Positions 31,877 to 43,344 of a stretch of 64,000 bases of DNA are shown in pieces. Origin of the DNA: Skeletonema tropicum (Eukaryota; Bacillariophyta; Thalassiosirophyceae; Thalassiosirales; Thalassiosiraceae); the NCBI GenBank assembly GCA_037178625.1, contig CM074145.1:1054001-1118000 (forward strand). Reading direction: 5' to 3'. Numbering within the stretch: position 1 is the stretch's first letter; every line of letters begins with the position of its first letter. Position numbers and translations under genes: made by a program. The notes beneath the pieces are model-generated. The model searched no databases and was not told where the DNA came from. It saw only the letters and a list, made by a program, of their open reading frames with translations.

Positions 31877-32815
31877 ATGATCCGAAGAAAAACTCTCTCC
31901 AGACGCGTGACAGCTGAATCCACATCAGCAGCTTCCAAGTCTGCCATGAAGGCGCTACAAAACCAGCAGACATTTCCTTTCAAACTCTACGAGATGCTTG
32001 AGTATGCATGTGATTCCGAGTTAGCAGATTCGCTTTTCTGGTCGGCCGATGGTAGTGTCTTCATCATTCACAACAAGGATGTTATGATGAATGATCTCGC
32101 GCCGATGTTCTTCAAACAGACTAAGTTTCGATCCTTCGTAAGTGTTGCAGTGTCTTGATCTTGACCCATTTGGCTCACCATCTTCACCATGAGTTCAAAC
32201 CAACTAATCTTTAATTACCATTACTTCTCTCTTCAGACACGCCAGCTGAATATCTGGGGATTTGTTCGTACTGAGACGCTTGGTGGGGAAAAGGGTGGAT
32301 GGCAACATGAGAACTTCCTCCGTGGACGACCTGATCTATTGAAAGGAATTGAACGCACCGAAGTTAAGAGCGCCTCGAAGAAGAGGTCTTCCATAACCAA
32401 GCCTCAAGCTTCATCTAGGTCTACCAGAAGGGCAGCTAAGAATTTGAGTGACCACGTCAACGATGTCGATGACAACAGTTCCTGTTCGTCTTCACGAGCA
32501 GATTCACAAGCTTCCTACAACGACAATCATGATCAAGTCCAAAGTAATGAAACTGCAGCAATTGCACCACCAGATTCGCAAGCCTATCAAGAGCCAGTCT
32601 TCCAATACTTAGATCACACCCCTGTTTCCTCCAAGAGCTTTGATCAATTTGTTCAGGACTCAGTCTCCTTGTCGTCGTCATCGTCTGTTCACACATGCAG
32701 CGATGATACTACTGCACAAGGTCCCAACACACAACAGGTTGAGGAAATGTACAATATTGTCCAGCCATTCAACAGTGATGATTTGATGTATCTTGCAAGC
32801 ATTTTTGACCTGTGA
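31877..32815 (+). CDS. Heat-shock-factor-type transcription factor
   Basis: Exons 31877-32137 and 32237-32815 give 279 residues. The DNA-binding domain begins at FPFKLYEMLEYACDSELADS (about residue 33), continues with LFWSADGSVFIIHN and FFKQTKFRSF, and after the intron resumes with TRQLNIWGFVRTE. The intron splits the recognition helix region at SF|TRQLN. HSF-type factors are strongly expanded in diatoms. The C-terminal 150 residues are Ser/Asn/Gln-rich without a clear leucine-zipper region. I took the ATG at 31877 (MIRRKTLSRRV); a longer frame back to 31517 runs towards the foldback element and looks non-coding. Confidence 0.88.
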
Positions 32816-33379
32816 TCTGTAGTAATAATATAACATGTGATCTGTAGTATAATATAGGAGTATTGTTTACCTTCACTTTGTTCAAGACGATAAGTACTTA
32901 CTTAAGTAGCTACGCCCTGATAAGTATGATGGTAGAGACTAATACCTTTCTATGGAACCACTGGTCAACGTTATGTAGTATAGTTGCATAGCATCAGCAG
33001 CAGCACATGAGAGCACAGGTATGCAAGTATACCATAGACATGCGTCATTCTAGCTCGAAATAGCAGTTATTAGTGCCAAAATTGTCGATAGGTGCTCCAT
33101 ATCGATGAATTATAGTTTTTTTGAAGAAGATAATGTATGTACAATGATTGGTATGATACTGACACTTTTTTATGTATTTTTGTCGTTATTTATGATGCCA
33201 TAAATAAACTTGACTTTGTTCCTATTTCTTCCCGCCAACAGAGTTCTTCGCAGGGCCGGGCAGGCAGATCTTTTGTGTATCTTGTCCATGTCCATGCACA
33301 ACATTGTCGATGTGGAATCCAACGCCAATGAATCGAATTAACATAGACGACGACAGATAACCCAAGTGAAAGTAGTACG
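32816..33379. other. Intergenic stretch
   Basis: No gene seen. The sequence is AT-rich, with a near-tandem phrase (TGATCTGTAGTA) just after the HSF stop codon that could belong to its 3' UTR. The 5' region of the type II membrane protein gene follows. Confidence 0.4.
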
Positions 33380-35378
33380 ATGCCAAACATCAATCACGAG
33401 TACCAACAAGTCCACCCAAATGACGAAGTCGAAGACGAAGAGAGCATCGAGCTGGTCCAGGGCCGTCGGCGTCTTCACCGGACTCTTGGATCCGATCCCT
33501 CGGAACAAACCAGCCCACTTTCATCATCCTCCACAATCATTCGATGGATTGTCATTTCATTGTTAATGATAGGAATGTACATTTTGGGCACGATGGAGGG
33601 TAAATCCGAGGCATTGAAACACCCTGGCGATGGCGAAGGAGCGAAGCAACAACAACACAAAAAAGACAAAAATAACAAAAAGAAGAAGTTTGGGACATCC
33701 TTCACACTGGAACATGTCCAAACGACACGCCAGGCAGCCCAATCATTAATCACCATGCTGCAAGAATATTACGGTGGGAAAGAACAATCGGAAAACATGA
33801 TGTTACAATCCTGGCTTACACCGTGGAACTTTGAAACTACTCCCAATGCGACAGCAGGTATGGTGGATAAACTAGTCGATACCATGGCACGGGCACTTGT
33901 GACAGATGATCAAACCGATTTCATCATTGGGACAATCGGGTCAAGTGTCGCGGCTGGACATGATAATTGCAATTATGATAGTTATGAATTGCAGATGGAA
34001 CGGACATTTGGTCCGGTGTGGGAGGCAGCGGGGATGAAATTAACTTGTCAGAATGCTGGTGAGGGTGGAGGGTGTGGTGATGACTTTTCAAATCAAGTGT
34101 TTTGTATTAAGCAGAATGTGTCACCGGATATTGATATTGCTCACTGTGAGTAGTATATATTATTGGATGTTTTTTGTTTGTTTGTTTGCTTGTTTTTTCT
34201 TCTTCACCAAGAGCTAATTGATAACTTCATTTCTCTTTCTCCACCCAGATACTTGGACTTATTTCGAGGCAGGTGGACCAGCGAGTGCACGGGCATTAGA
34301 AGCGAGGGAAAGTTTGGCTCGGTGGGCGCAAATGATGCCAAAGCAGCCACCCGTTCACGTTTATAATACAGGCAGGTTGCCAGGAGGCGGTGGAGAGCAT
34401 GAGTTGGCAGATCACATGAGTGAATTTGGGTACAATGCATTTTATATGAACTCGGGTTTTCAAAATGGTGGGTATGATTATGAAGCAGCCAAGGAGAATG
34501 GTGTCGACCACTTTGGATGGGGAAATGTTGGCGATGGATATCACAATGTGACAAGGTATGGAGAGGATGAAAGCAGTCCTGTACGGAAAGAAAGTCTGGG
34601 CGTTGTCATGCGGAACTGGCATCCGGGCCCCCTCGCGTTTCAGTTTGTGTCAGATACATTCTCTTACATCTACTCACAGGCAATGATTCAAGCGTTGGAC
34701 TTGATTGAACGCGACTTGAAAAATGGGATAGATCCAGCAGAGAAATGGGCAGCCTCGAAACGGAAGATCCCCCTGAAGTCGTCTCTTCCAGACCCAAAGT
34801 TTTGCGATCCTCTGTACTGTACCGTGGACGAGGCACCTGGATGTATCAATTTTGAGAAGCCAACATATGGATGGTGGGGAGCAAGGGTAGAAGATCCGGA
34901 AGATAGTCTCAACCCTCACAAGGGTGAAGTCCAAAATTGGGAAATTTGGCACAAGGAAGAAGAACTTTGGCGTGGTGTCTCAAAGCAAGATCAAACCTAC
35001 TTTGAAGATCGAGATGACAAGGAAATATGCCGCCATCTTGATGCTTGTGGAGGAATTTCTGCTACATCAAAGGACAGTGGCAGCGTCGTGTTTCGATTGC
35101 CAAAACAAGAGGTCGGGTTAGTGGTAATCTGTGGCTGCTGCGGAAAGCAAGTGGGGACGGATATGATCCTGAACAACACGGATATAGAAATCAGTTATAA
35201 TGGACAAGTTCTCGATCGCAACTCATGGGACTTATGGCCTAACGGTAAATGTGTTCGACTGATGAAGGAGTTTGATCCCAATGCTGCCAAGGCTACGACT
35301 GGACACAATTATTTGAAGATTGAAGCACAGGAGAATCTATCTGAGCCAGTGCGCATTAGCCATGTGATAACACTGTAA
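33380..35378 (+). CDS. Type II membrane protein with SGNH-hydrolase-like lumenal domain
   Basis: Exons 33380-34145 and 34249-35378 give 631 residues; the junction reads DIAH|YTWTYFEAGG. A cytosolic tail of about 54 residues precedes one membrane segment (IIRWIVISLLMIGMYILG). After a Lys/Gln-rich linker the lumenal part contains FIIGTIGSSVAAGHDNC, which looks like the nucleophile block of SGNH/GDSL esterases. The long remainder has paired cysteines (PKFCDPLYCTVDEAPGC, VVICGCCGKQVG). A role on glycans or cell-wall material in the secretory pathway is plausible but inferred. The usual C-terminal D-x-x-H block was not identified with certainty. Confidence 0.7.
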
Positions 35379-35596
35379 CACAATATAGGCCGAACTCTGA
35401 GTATTGATGGGATCATCTTATGAGTGATGTGTATCGCGATGAAATAACTAATATTTTAAGTATGCAATCGCCTCCATTTTCTCATTGTCGGATGGCACTA
35501 CCACAGAGCACAAATAAGTAATACAAACAGCTCTCCTTATCTCGAGAGAGCGCATTACTCGAGTAAAAATCTTGTTTCAATTGACCACGTTTCTTC

Positions 35597-37087
35597 TCAG
35601 TTCATTATCCAGCATAGTTTCGCTTCAAGAACGATATGATCTCCACAAAACATGCTTCCATCTGGACACTCAAACCATCCCGAGCCATCTTCCAACTTGC
35701 CATTGCAACAATCTTCGGTGCAAGTCTCTTCATTGTCACATTGTGTGCCATCTCGAAGACATTGAGCTTCTTCCTCTTCATCCTCCTCTTCTGTCTCGAT
35801 CTCTACAACTGTCTTATTAGTAGCCGTGGCATTTATCACATTTTCCTCTTCAGTAATCACACCATCCTTCTCTTCCATGTCAGCAGCCTCAGCTTCTCCC
35901 TCTTCATCATCCTCTTCTATCTCAATCTCTACCACTGTCTTATTAGCAGCCGTGCCATTTACCACTTGTTCCTCTTCAGTAATCTCACCATCCTTCTCTT
36001 CCATATCAGTAGCCTCAGTTTCTTCCTCTTCATCCTCCTCTTCTATCTCAATCTCTAGCAATGTCTTATTATTAGTAGCCGTGGCATTTACCACTTGTTC
36101 CTCCTCAGGAATCTCAACGAAGATATCCTCTTGCTCCTCATCAGTAGTTTCAGCAGTATCTGCCTCTTCAATTTCTTCCTCTTCCGTCTCTGTAGTCTCT
36201 AATCCATCTTCATCAAATTCTTGAACCTCGATCACATCTGTCGCATTAGCAGTTTCATTAATCGAATGCAACGAGGTATTAACATAGGTAGGCGACCAAG
36301 AAGGAGACGTAGAAAAAGTCGTCGTTGCCACAGTCGAATTTGTAAGAGCAGAAGCCGCAGGCGACAAGGTAGGAGATTCCGTTGCTGTAGGCGTGGGCTC
36401 ATCTGAAGGAGCAGAGGAATCTGTTAGAACATCTGAAGGAGCGGAAGACACAGAGGGTGCAGATGATACTGTTGATTCAATTGATGGAGCAGCGGACGCT
36501 GTTGGGGAATTCGAGACTGTTGGTGCCATTATACTCAGCTGAGCCAACGGTGCCGATGCGGATTTTCCTGTCTTTGCTCCAGCGCCCAAGTTCTGAGTCA
36601 AGGGAGCCTTGGGACTCTTGGTTTTGTCCGATTTGGCTATCCCCGACAATGTTGCTGCCTTGTGCTTGTTATCTTGAATTTTCTTTGACGTAGTGCCAGA
36701 TACAACACCCAAGAAAGCTAATACACTGAAACCAATTAGAATCTTCTTTTTGTTCTGACGCACCCAATGAATAGCGGAAGCTGTGTAGGATGAATCGTAG
36801 TTTGGTTTGAATTCAGATTGATCATCATCCCATGCGATTTCGATGTCATCATAACCCTCTTCCATCCTTTGATGCTGCTTCGATCTGGGAGAGAGTCCAA
36901 ATGTAGGAGTAGGTGTCAGCGGCACATCACTCAAATTCCTTGATTCGAATTTGGGAGAGAGAGGCTTGGACTCCTCGCCTTTGTTAGTCATCACGGGATG
37001 ATTGACGTTGGAAAAGTCGTACGCCATGTCGTGCCCCATGTTGCGCATCTTTTCTCTGTTGCTGGGAGAAGAATAAAACGGATCCAT
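35597..37087 (-). CDS. Type II membrane protein with acidic tandem repeats and Cys-rich end
   Basis: From the ATG at 37087 (MDPFYSSPSNREK) the product is 496 residues. A cytosolic tail is followed by one membrane segment (KKILIGFSVLAFLGVVSG). The lumenal part has a Ser/Pro/Thr/Ala-rich region of short SAPS-type repeats, then three Glu/Asp-rich repeats of about 41 residues each, each including a sequon-bearing NATATNKT-like motif. It ends with eight cysteines in about 55 residues (CLRDGTQCDNEETCTEDCC to CWIMN). This layout suits an extracellular or silica-vesicle-associated glycoprotein, but no known family was recognised. An in-frame extension to 37252 enters unlikely sequence. Confidence 0.75.
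   Translation of the reverse strand: MDPFYSSPSNREKMRNMGHDMAYDFSNVNHPVMTNKGEESKPLSPKFESRNLSDVPLTPTPTFGLSPRSKQHQRMEEGYDDIEIAWDDDQSEFKPNYDSSYTASAIHWVRQNKKKILIGFSVLAFLGVVSGTTSKKIQDNKHKAATLSGIAKSDKTKSPKAPLTQNLGAGAKTGKSASAPLAQLSIMAPTVSNSPTASAAPSIESTVSSAPSVSSAPSDVLTDSSAPSDEPTPTATESPTLSPAASALTNSTVATTTFSTSPSWSPTYVNTSLHSINETANATDVIEVQEFDEDGLETTETEEEEIEEADTAETTDEEQEDIFVEIPEEEQVVNATATNNKTLLEIEIEEEDEEEETEATDMEEKDGEITEEEQVVNGTAANKTVVEIEIEEDDEEGEAEAADMEEKDGVITEEENVINATATNKTVVEIETEEEDEEEEAQCLRDGTQCDNEETCTEDCCNGKLEDGSGWFECPDGSMFCGDHIVLEAKLCWIMN
35760..36125. repeat. Three in-frame ~123-bp coding repeats
   Basis: Three consecutive copies of a unit encoding (E/D)-rich blocks around EEEQVVNATA-NKT-EIEIEEEDEEEE-DMEEKDG. 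On the plus strand they appear as CTTCATCCTCCTCTTCT, ATCTCAATCTCTAC and GTCTTATTAG phrases repeating every 120-126 bp. Repeat number could vary between alleles. Confidence 0.8.
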
Positions 37088-37799
37088 GATGTTTCTATCT
37101 GTTGTTTTAAGAAGTTGTGACCTGTTGTGAAGATGTGAGGAGATTTTGCGCTGAGAAAGATGACGAAACCGACGGAGCCATAGACTTGGTTTACTCACCT
37201 CGTCAAGGAGTAGATACTTGCGTGAACTTACTAGAAGTAAGTAGTTGCTCAAGTTGTGTAGAGCTTTCTTACATGAATACTTTATGAGAGTACATGATGT
37301 AAGTGCATGCTATGATTGCATGGTATTGTATGTATTGTAGATTGTCGGTGTCTGGAGATGCATGAGAAGATGAATGGCGATGACTGCCGTTATTTTATTT
37401 TGGGTTCTCACCTTACCAGTAAGAGGAAAGTATCTTTCCGAACGATGTAAAACTTCTTTTTTTTGAGAAAACGTTTTTGAGTCTTCATGATGTTGTAATC
37501 CAGCTTCTCCGAAAAACTACTATCCAATGATGTAATGTGGCCAATTGTAAGATTGATATCATTTCTACTCTAATTCTAGGGTTGGGGACATTCCAGCAGT
37601 AAGTAAATTGATGGTGAGATGGTATGTTCATGTATGAGAAGGAGATTCGGCTCGGACGAGGTGATAGCTATTTATTCTCGTCAGCACAGTATAAAAGCAA
37701 ACGCAGTTTTTCAACCATACACAAACTTTTCTTAAATAATTTATGGTGTCTTGGTGTATAACGTCAAATACAAAATGTGAAACAAAAAGTGCATATACC
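37088..37799. other. Intergenic stretch
   Basis: It holds the upstream region of the acidic-repeat protein gene and the downstream flank of the DGDG synthase gene, which is on the same strand. Short T runs and repeated TGTATTGTA phrases are visible, but no gene or strong structure. Confidence 0.4.
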
Positions 37800-40729
37800 T
37801 CACTGTACAGGCAGAGGTTTCATAGCTGTAGAAATAGCAGTAATGCTTCCATACGATGCAACTTGATTAGTCACTGGTATCCCCTCCTTTGTCGATGCAG
37901 GATTGAAAAGTCCACTGATAGCTTTCTTCAGCACCGTTCCCTCCTTGGCCCTGATGATTCGCTGATTCCTCGCTGCGTCTCTCTCTGAAATAGACGCCGC
38001 TGTTACAACTCTCATCGTTGCTGCATCCCATGACAGTAGTTGCGCCTGCTCATTGGAAAGCGGAGGTGGGTCGTTTTCTAACGCAATCTTGAGTTGCGAG
38101 ACAAATCCTCTTCGATTGCGATACATCAAACAGTTGGGAAATTGTTCAAAGAAGGCATTTGATGGATGTGATGGAATAACAACCCATTTTCCCATTGCAA
38201 TGGCTTCAGCTGTGGTCGTACACAAAACCTCAGTCAAGGAAGGGTTGACAAAGACAGAATAGAAATCTCCCGCAAGCTTCGAATGGTCCAGCCTACCCAT
38301 AAAGTTCACCGGGAGAGGCTGCTGCTGACGACTGCTTCCCATGAAGCTGTACACCATTCCACCATTTCCTTTTTCACTCGGACCACCGTTAAAAGCTCGT
38401 TTGATTTCTTCCTCATCAGGACCAGATCCATAAACATCAATGCCAAAGTATTCACCAGTTTTACGACGATAATACGTCTCCAACTCCAACAACAAATCAA
38501 ATCCCTTGGCCCAAAGGAGCTTTCCAATGAAGTAGACTCCTCGTCTATCAGCAGATTTCTCCACGACTGCAGCACGTCGTAATCCCTCCTTCAAAAACGC
38601 CTCACGAATCCCATGAACGTTTTCCACTACCTCACCACCAGGAACAAATTCCTGCAAAACACCACTCAACTTCACCACCTTGTGACAATTCGCCTGAACC
38701 ACCAGACTATTCACCCCAGCTAATAATGGAGCTGCCAAGAATCCTGCAGGGGCATGATCACGTGCATACGCTTTGTAATTTGTGTGGATCACACCGACAC
38801 AGTGGCAGAATTTGGATGTCCACGAGGATGAGCCGGGTGCTCGGTACCAGTTTAAGTGTTCTGGTTCCTCGAGGATGCATACGTCGGTAGTTTCATTGGG
38901 GATGAGATCGCAGATGTCTCCAAGGGCAAAGATGGAGTTGTAGTATTTGTGATATCGTGCTGGATAGAATCTGCACCAAGAAAAAAACGAGAGAAAGAAA
39001 TGCGTGATGCATTGGAGGGACGAATGTTAGTTTTTCAGCAAAGAAAATCATTTTCGGCAAAAGGTCTCGCAATGCATTCATTCAAGAAAGTAACTTACAA
39101 GATTTTCAACTCTTCCGCCTCAACAGGCATTCCCGCATCATCCGACAACCATCGTCGAATGAATACTTCTTGCTCTTCCATATTTTCGAACACATTGCCA
39201 CCATATAACATGTCTCTATCACTTCTTTCAACGAGCCATGGTATAACAAGTGTCACTTCTCCTGTTACCTCCTCCTCTTCTTGCGGTTGTTGTCCCTCTG
39301 TCAACTCGTTTTCAGCCAAGAGAGAAACATCCTTGTTGCCAGCAGCAGCAGGATCCTCCTCCGAGAGTGAAAAGCAGGAATAATCCAAAGAGCAGCACGA
39401 TGATGAAGATGGCGGATTTTCAATGGTATTGGACACCAATGCTGATGACGATTGAACCGGTTCCTCAAACTCTTTCGCATCCACAAACACACCCCCCATC
39501 CCCCCAACAACTGCATCTTCCAAGAAATCACGCTTTTTCTTCAACTCATCATTCCTCCGTACCAAATAAGCCGCCCTCAACAGAGGATTGACACCCGTAC
39601 CAGTCATCCAAGGCAATGCTGCAGTCGTAACCACATGATAATTCCGAATCCGCATTAAATCACTTTCATACGTCGGTTCATCCCCATTCTCCATCTCCAA
39701 TTCTGCCTGTGTGTACATTTGAGCAGCAGCAGATACTAATGACGATGTCGAAGTCGACTTTAAGTGTGCCGATGAGACAGGAGCCGCTACTGCCACATGG
39801 TTGAAATATCCAGTTCCAGTGGTGGAGGAACAGCTGGAGAATACGGAGGATTGACTGAAACTTCGCTTGTGGAAATTACTTTTGTTGTAGTCAACGTGAT
39901 TGTTGGCGTGGTAGTATTCGTTGTTATTATTTTCATCGTCATCGCAGCTTGAGGAGCGGATGCAGGAGTCGAATAGTGAAAGGGAGGGTTTTTGACCAGA
40001 GGTTTGGTTGTTGATGGTTTGGGAAGAAGTGGACTTGGGAATTTTGACACAGTCGAACACAGAGCTCTTGTTAACCTGCTCTTTGATAGATATCGATGAC
40101 GTTGAAGTAGAACTACGCTGCGATGCTATCCTGGGTAGGATATTGATCTTAGGACCATTACTCGCGTGTTGATTGTTATCATTTCTACGGCCATCTGGTA
40201 ACTCATCACCGCTAATGCACGTCCCATAGCTTGCATGAGAAGAGCAATCACTACAGGTGGAACTTGAAACGACAGAGGGGGGAGTTAAAGCGCTGCTGAT
40301 GTGAAAGGCGTCATTACTGCTGCTGGTGTTTGTACTGGGGAGAAAGGGTTCATCTGAATGATGCTCTCGAAATAATTGAGGAGGGGATAAAAATTCTTCT
40401 TCATCACCATCGTTGCCAATGACAAATCCACCACGGCTCGTTTTTGTTGCTAGCGATGGTGGACTACTAACCTCTCCAACAACAACGTCATCGGCAGTAA
40501 CAATGCCGAAAGTCCCCTGGTCGTTATTTTTTCCTCCAACGCCGCCAGCGCTACTGTTATTTTTTCTCGTGTCGAGGTCTTCCTCATCATTCACGATTAG
40601 GAAGGCATCTCGTTCTCCACGATATAATGATGGCAGACGAAACAAAGGATCACTTGAGCCGGTGGCATTGTTGTCGTCGCCATGGTCGGCCCCACCACCG
40701 CTGTTTGGGGCAGAGGTGGCGTTGCCCAT
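37800..40729 (-). CDS. DGD1: Digalactosyldiacylglycerol synthase (DGD1-type glycosyltransferase)
   Basis: Exons 40729-39099 and 38970-37800 give 933 residues; the junction KIL|FYPARYHKYYNSIFALGD is a good family match. DGD-type blocks appear in order: VVTTAALPWMTGTGVNPLLRA (near residue 362), VTLVIPWL, EQEVFIRRWL, LEEPEHLNWYR, VGVIHTNYKAYARDH, and the GT4 nucleotide-sugar block NPSLTEVLCTTTAEAIAMGK with PSHPSNAFF. The enzyme transfers galactose from UDP-galactose to MGDG in plastid envelopes. The first 350 residues are a low-complexity extension not seen in plant DGD1. It starts MGNATSAP, a possible N-myristoylation signal, and has no plastid presequence. Confidence 0.9.
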
Positions 40730-41456
40730 TTGATGTTTTTAAAAATTGAATGGACACGAGCCGTGCACTTCGTTTCTATATCCTCACTGCAATAGTATAA
40801 AACGTGGAGCGTGTGGGGCTGCAGTAATATTTTGATGAATAGAGCGCAGCGCTGCTACTTAATGCTATCGACGGACTACGATATCACAGTAATTAAGTGC
40901 AACCTCAACACAACACCTACCACGCGAGCAGCTGGTTAATAGCATTTTTTTCATGGTGCGTGCGCATGCTTCCAAGGAACAGAACGAACCCTTTCCTCCA
41001 AACCGAATTTTGAAATCGTGGCACGTCATGTACTAAATTCCTACCCAAGAATGTTCTACACGGTCCTCTTTCTCTCAATTTATTTCGAGCGAGAAGGGTC
41101 GCGAAGCTGAGAAATGAATCTTCCGTCACATTTTCAGATGCCTTGTGGAGCCTTGTCTTGAAATTTACGAGCACATGCATGCATGCCATGGGCTCCTGTT
41201 GAAGTATCTTATCTTTACATCAATAATATCCTCATCGCGACCAAATGTTCTCATGCACAAACTGCCTTCCTCACTTTTTTTGACAGAGACTTCTATGCAA
41301 TTGACAATGAATCTTCTGTGTGACAGTCTCATCTTCATAATCATAAGTTATTTACGCTTCAGTCTCAATTATTATTGCAGAATGACTTCTGAGCTGTTGC
41401 TTCTCTTTGCATCATTTATTGTACTCGTAAATTACATATCCTCTTCACAAACGAAC
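40730..41456. other. Intergenic stretch
   Basis: Upstream region of the DGDG synthase gene and downstream flank of the first MscS-like gene. No coding sequence supported; an open frame on the minus strand at 40917-41189 has no domain or plausible composition. Confidence 0.4.
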
Positions 41457-43189
41457 TCACTTAGCAGCCACCTTCTTCACGTTCGACGAAGACTTTTCAA
41501 AATTCACTCCAGTCTTCTTGACTGCACGATAAATCGCCTGAAGCACCTTCTGCCGGTTATCATGATACTCTCCACCAGTTGGCTTTATCGAAAAATGCGC
41601 ATCCACCACCACTTGCAAATGATCATCTTCAAAGTTTGTCCAGTGTGCACGCAATCTACCCGGTATCAACTTGTCACAATCGTTACGGATCTCTTCTTTG
41701 ATTGTTTCTAGTAACACAGGGATTTTGGAGGCGTCCTCATAGCGGATGCGGAGTGTTTGTTTAACTTGGGATTGGGGTGTGCGGCTTAGGTTGTAGACGC
41801 GTTGTCCTGTTAATTGGCTGTTGGGTACACCTACAACGATATCGTCGCTGTTTTGAATCATTGTCTCAAACCAACCCATTCTTGTTATTTTTCCACTTGT
41901 ACCATCGGAGAATTTCACTTCATCTCCCTCAAAAATCTTCTCTGATAGATGAAGGGATAATCCTGCCATAGTTTGACTGGCTATATCTTTACTTGCGAGA
42001 CCAAATACGAGAGTTCCTGTTGCACCTACACTGAAGAGAGACTGTGCATGTCATGTATGTGAACATATGTACGTGTTAGAAAAGTCAAGCATGAAATACA
42101 AACTACATCATGTATGTCACATACTTACCTTCACAGCAAATCCAGTTTCAACTTCAAGAAAGTCAAGCATACGCATCAACCATAACACTAGAATTGTCCC
42201 ATCAAGAAGATTATCCACCAAATTCACTTTTCCCAAATCAGTAGTTCCCATGGATTTTTCAAGGAAGTATCGTTTGAGTAGTTTGACTCTGTAGGCAATC
42301 CAGCCAGAATAGACGAATTTGGAGAAGACGCCGGACACATGATCGATGATGAAATGTTGGAATCCCATCATTTTGCCAATGAGGGTCATTATCTAGAAAT
42401 GAGATTGAAAGAAGAGTTACAAGAGAAAAGTGGTGAGGGATTGAGCACAAGCATATCATATGTATGAGAGAACTCTACGCTAAAGGCGGGCATATATAAT
42501 TAAACACTCACATCGACCCCCATTACAAGTATACCAATCCTTGACGCCTGACTAATGTGATCAGCAACATGAAATGCGAATGTATCTTTGAATGGTTTGA
42601 TCTCTATATCAAGTGCCTTGTGGACCTTTTGTATTATCTTTTCATTATCCCAAGGTGTAAGCCATTGTATCTTTTCTCTCAAACCAAAGTACCGCCCTTC
42701 CCCGGTTGATTCTTCTTCCGCCTCAATGTTGGGATGTGTCAAATGTGTATACAAATCGTAAACTGCATTGGTTAGCGGCATAAGTCCCCAGCCGATGGCA
42801 GCAAAGATGGCAACCTCACGATTATCTATACACTTCATCACTGCATTAAACACTTCTTTGAATGAGAAAGAACTCTTGGACGTGTCACGGATGAATAGTT
42901 TAGAGAACATGGGAAAGAGTCGGCCCATCAAGGCTGCGTTCTTGTCCATTTCTTTTGTTGCGATGGCAAGTGCCTTGTCAGATTCCTCGGCAAGGGCGAA
43001 TGAGCAGTTGCCTGATGCGAGCAGGATGACAGCCGCCGCCGCTGCCGCCCAGTAAAATGGTAGAGATGCCGATTTGCCCATATTGCCCCTACTGCACCGC
43101 TTGGTTGTTCTATATGATGATACTCGCTCTCTAGAGAGGGTGCGATGATGATGCTTGCTGCGTACTGCAGACTTCATATTCAGCTTCAT
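41457..43189 (-). CDS. MscS-like mechanosensitive channel, paralogue 1
   Basis: Exons 43189-42512, 42392-42129 and 42041-41457 join in phase to 508 residues. A possible N-terminal targeting region with one hydrophobic stretch (FYWAAAAAAVILLASGNCSFA) is followed by three or four membrane segments, then the pore helix and beta domain: SLFSVGATGTLVFGLASKDIA, MAGLSLHLSEKIFEGDEVKF and VVGVPNSQLTGQRVYNLSR. These match the MscS core, which opens under membrane tension. Organelle-type MscS proteins sit in plastid or mitochondrial membranes; the signal-like N-terminus may indicate the plastid, but the start codon is uncertain (an internal ATG encodes MGKSASLPFYW). Confidence 0.85.
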
Positions 43190-43344
43190 TCAACGCAACG
43201 CCTTGATAGATTGCTCTCAGCTTCATCCGGGATTTCAAAAAAGATTCTACAGAATCTACGTTGGAACTAATACTGATTTTGGTGCGATCACCATCATCTT
43301 CTCATTTCATACTTCCACTTCCTCGCCAATGTCAACATAAAATA
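43190..43344. promoter_or_regulatory. Shared upstream region of two divergent MscS-like genes
   Basis: Only 155 bp separate the start codons of the two paralogues, which read away from each other. Both promoters must lie here or overlap the 5' ends of the genes. No obvious TATA element is seen; the interval is pyrimidine-rich towards 43310. Confidence 0.4.

Noticed and set aside
35636..36224. Hydrophobic and Ser-rich open frames on the plus strand
   Set aside because: They are shadows of the Glu-rich repeats on the minus strand, where the reverse complement of GAA/GAG codons gives Ser/Phe/Leu-rich frames.
40917..41189. 90-residue open frame on the minus strand between DGD1 and the MscS gene
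   Set aside because: No domain, no plausible splice partners and ordinary intergenic composition.
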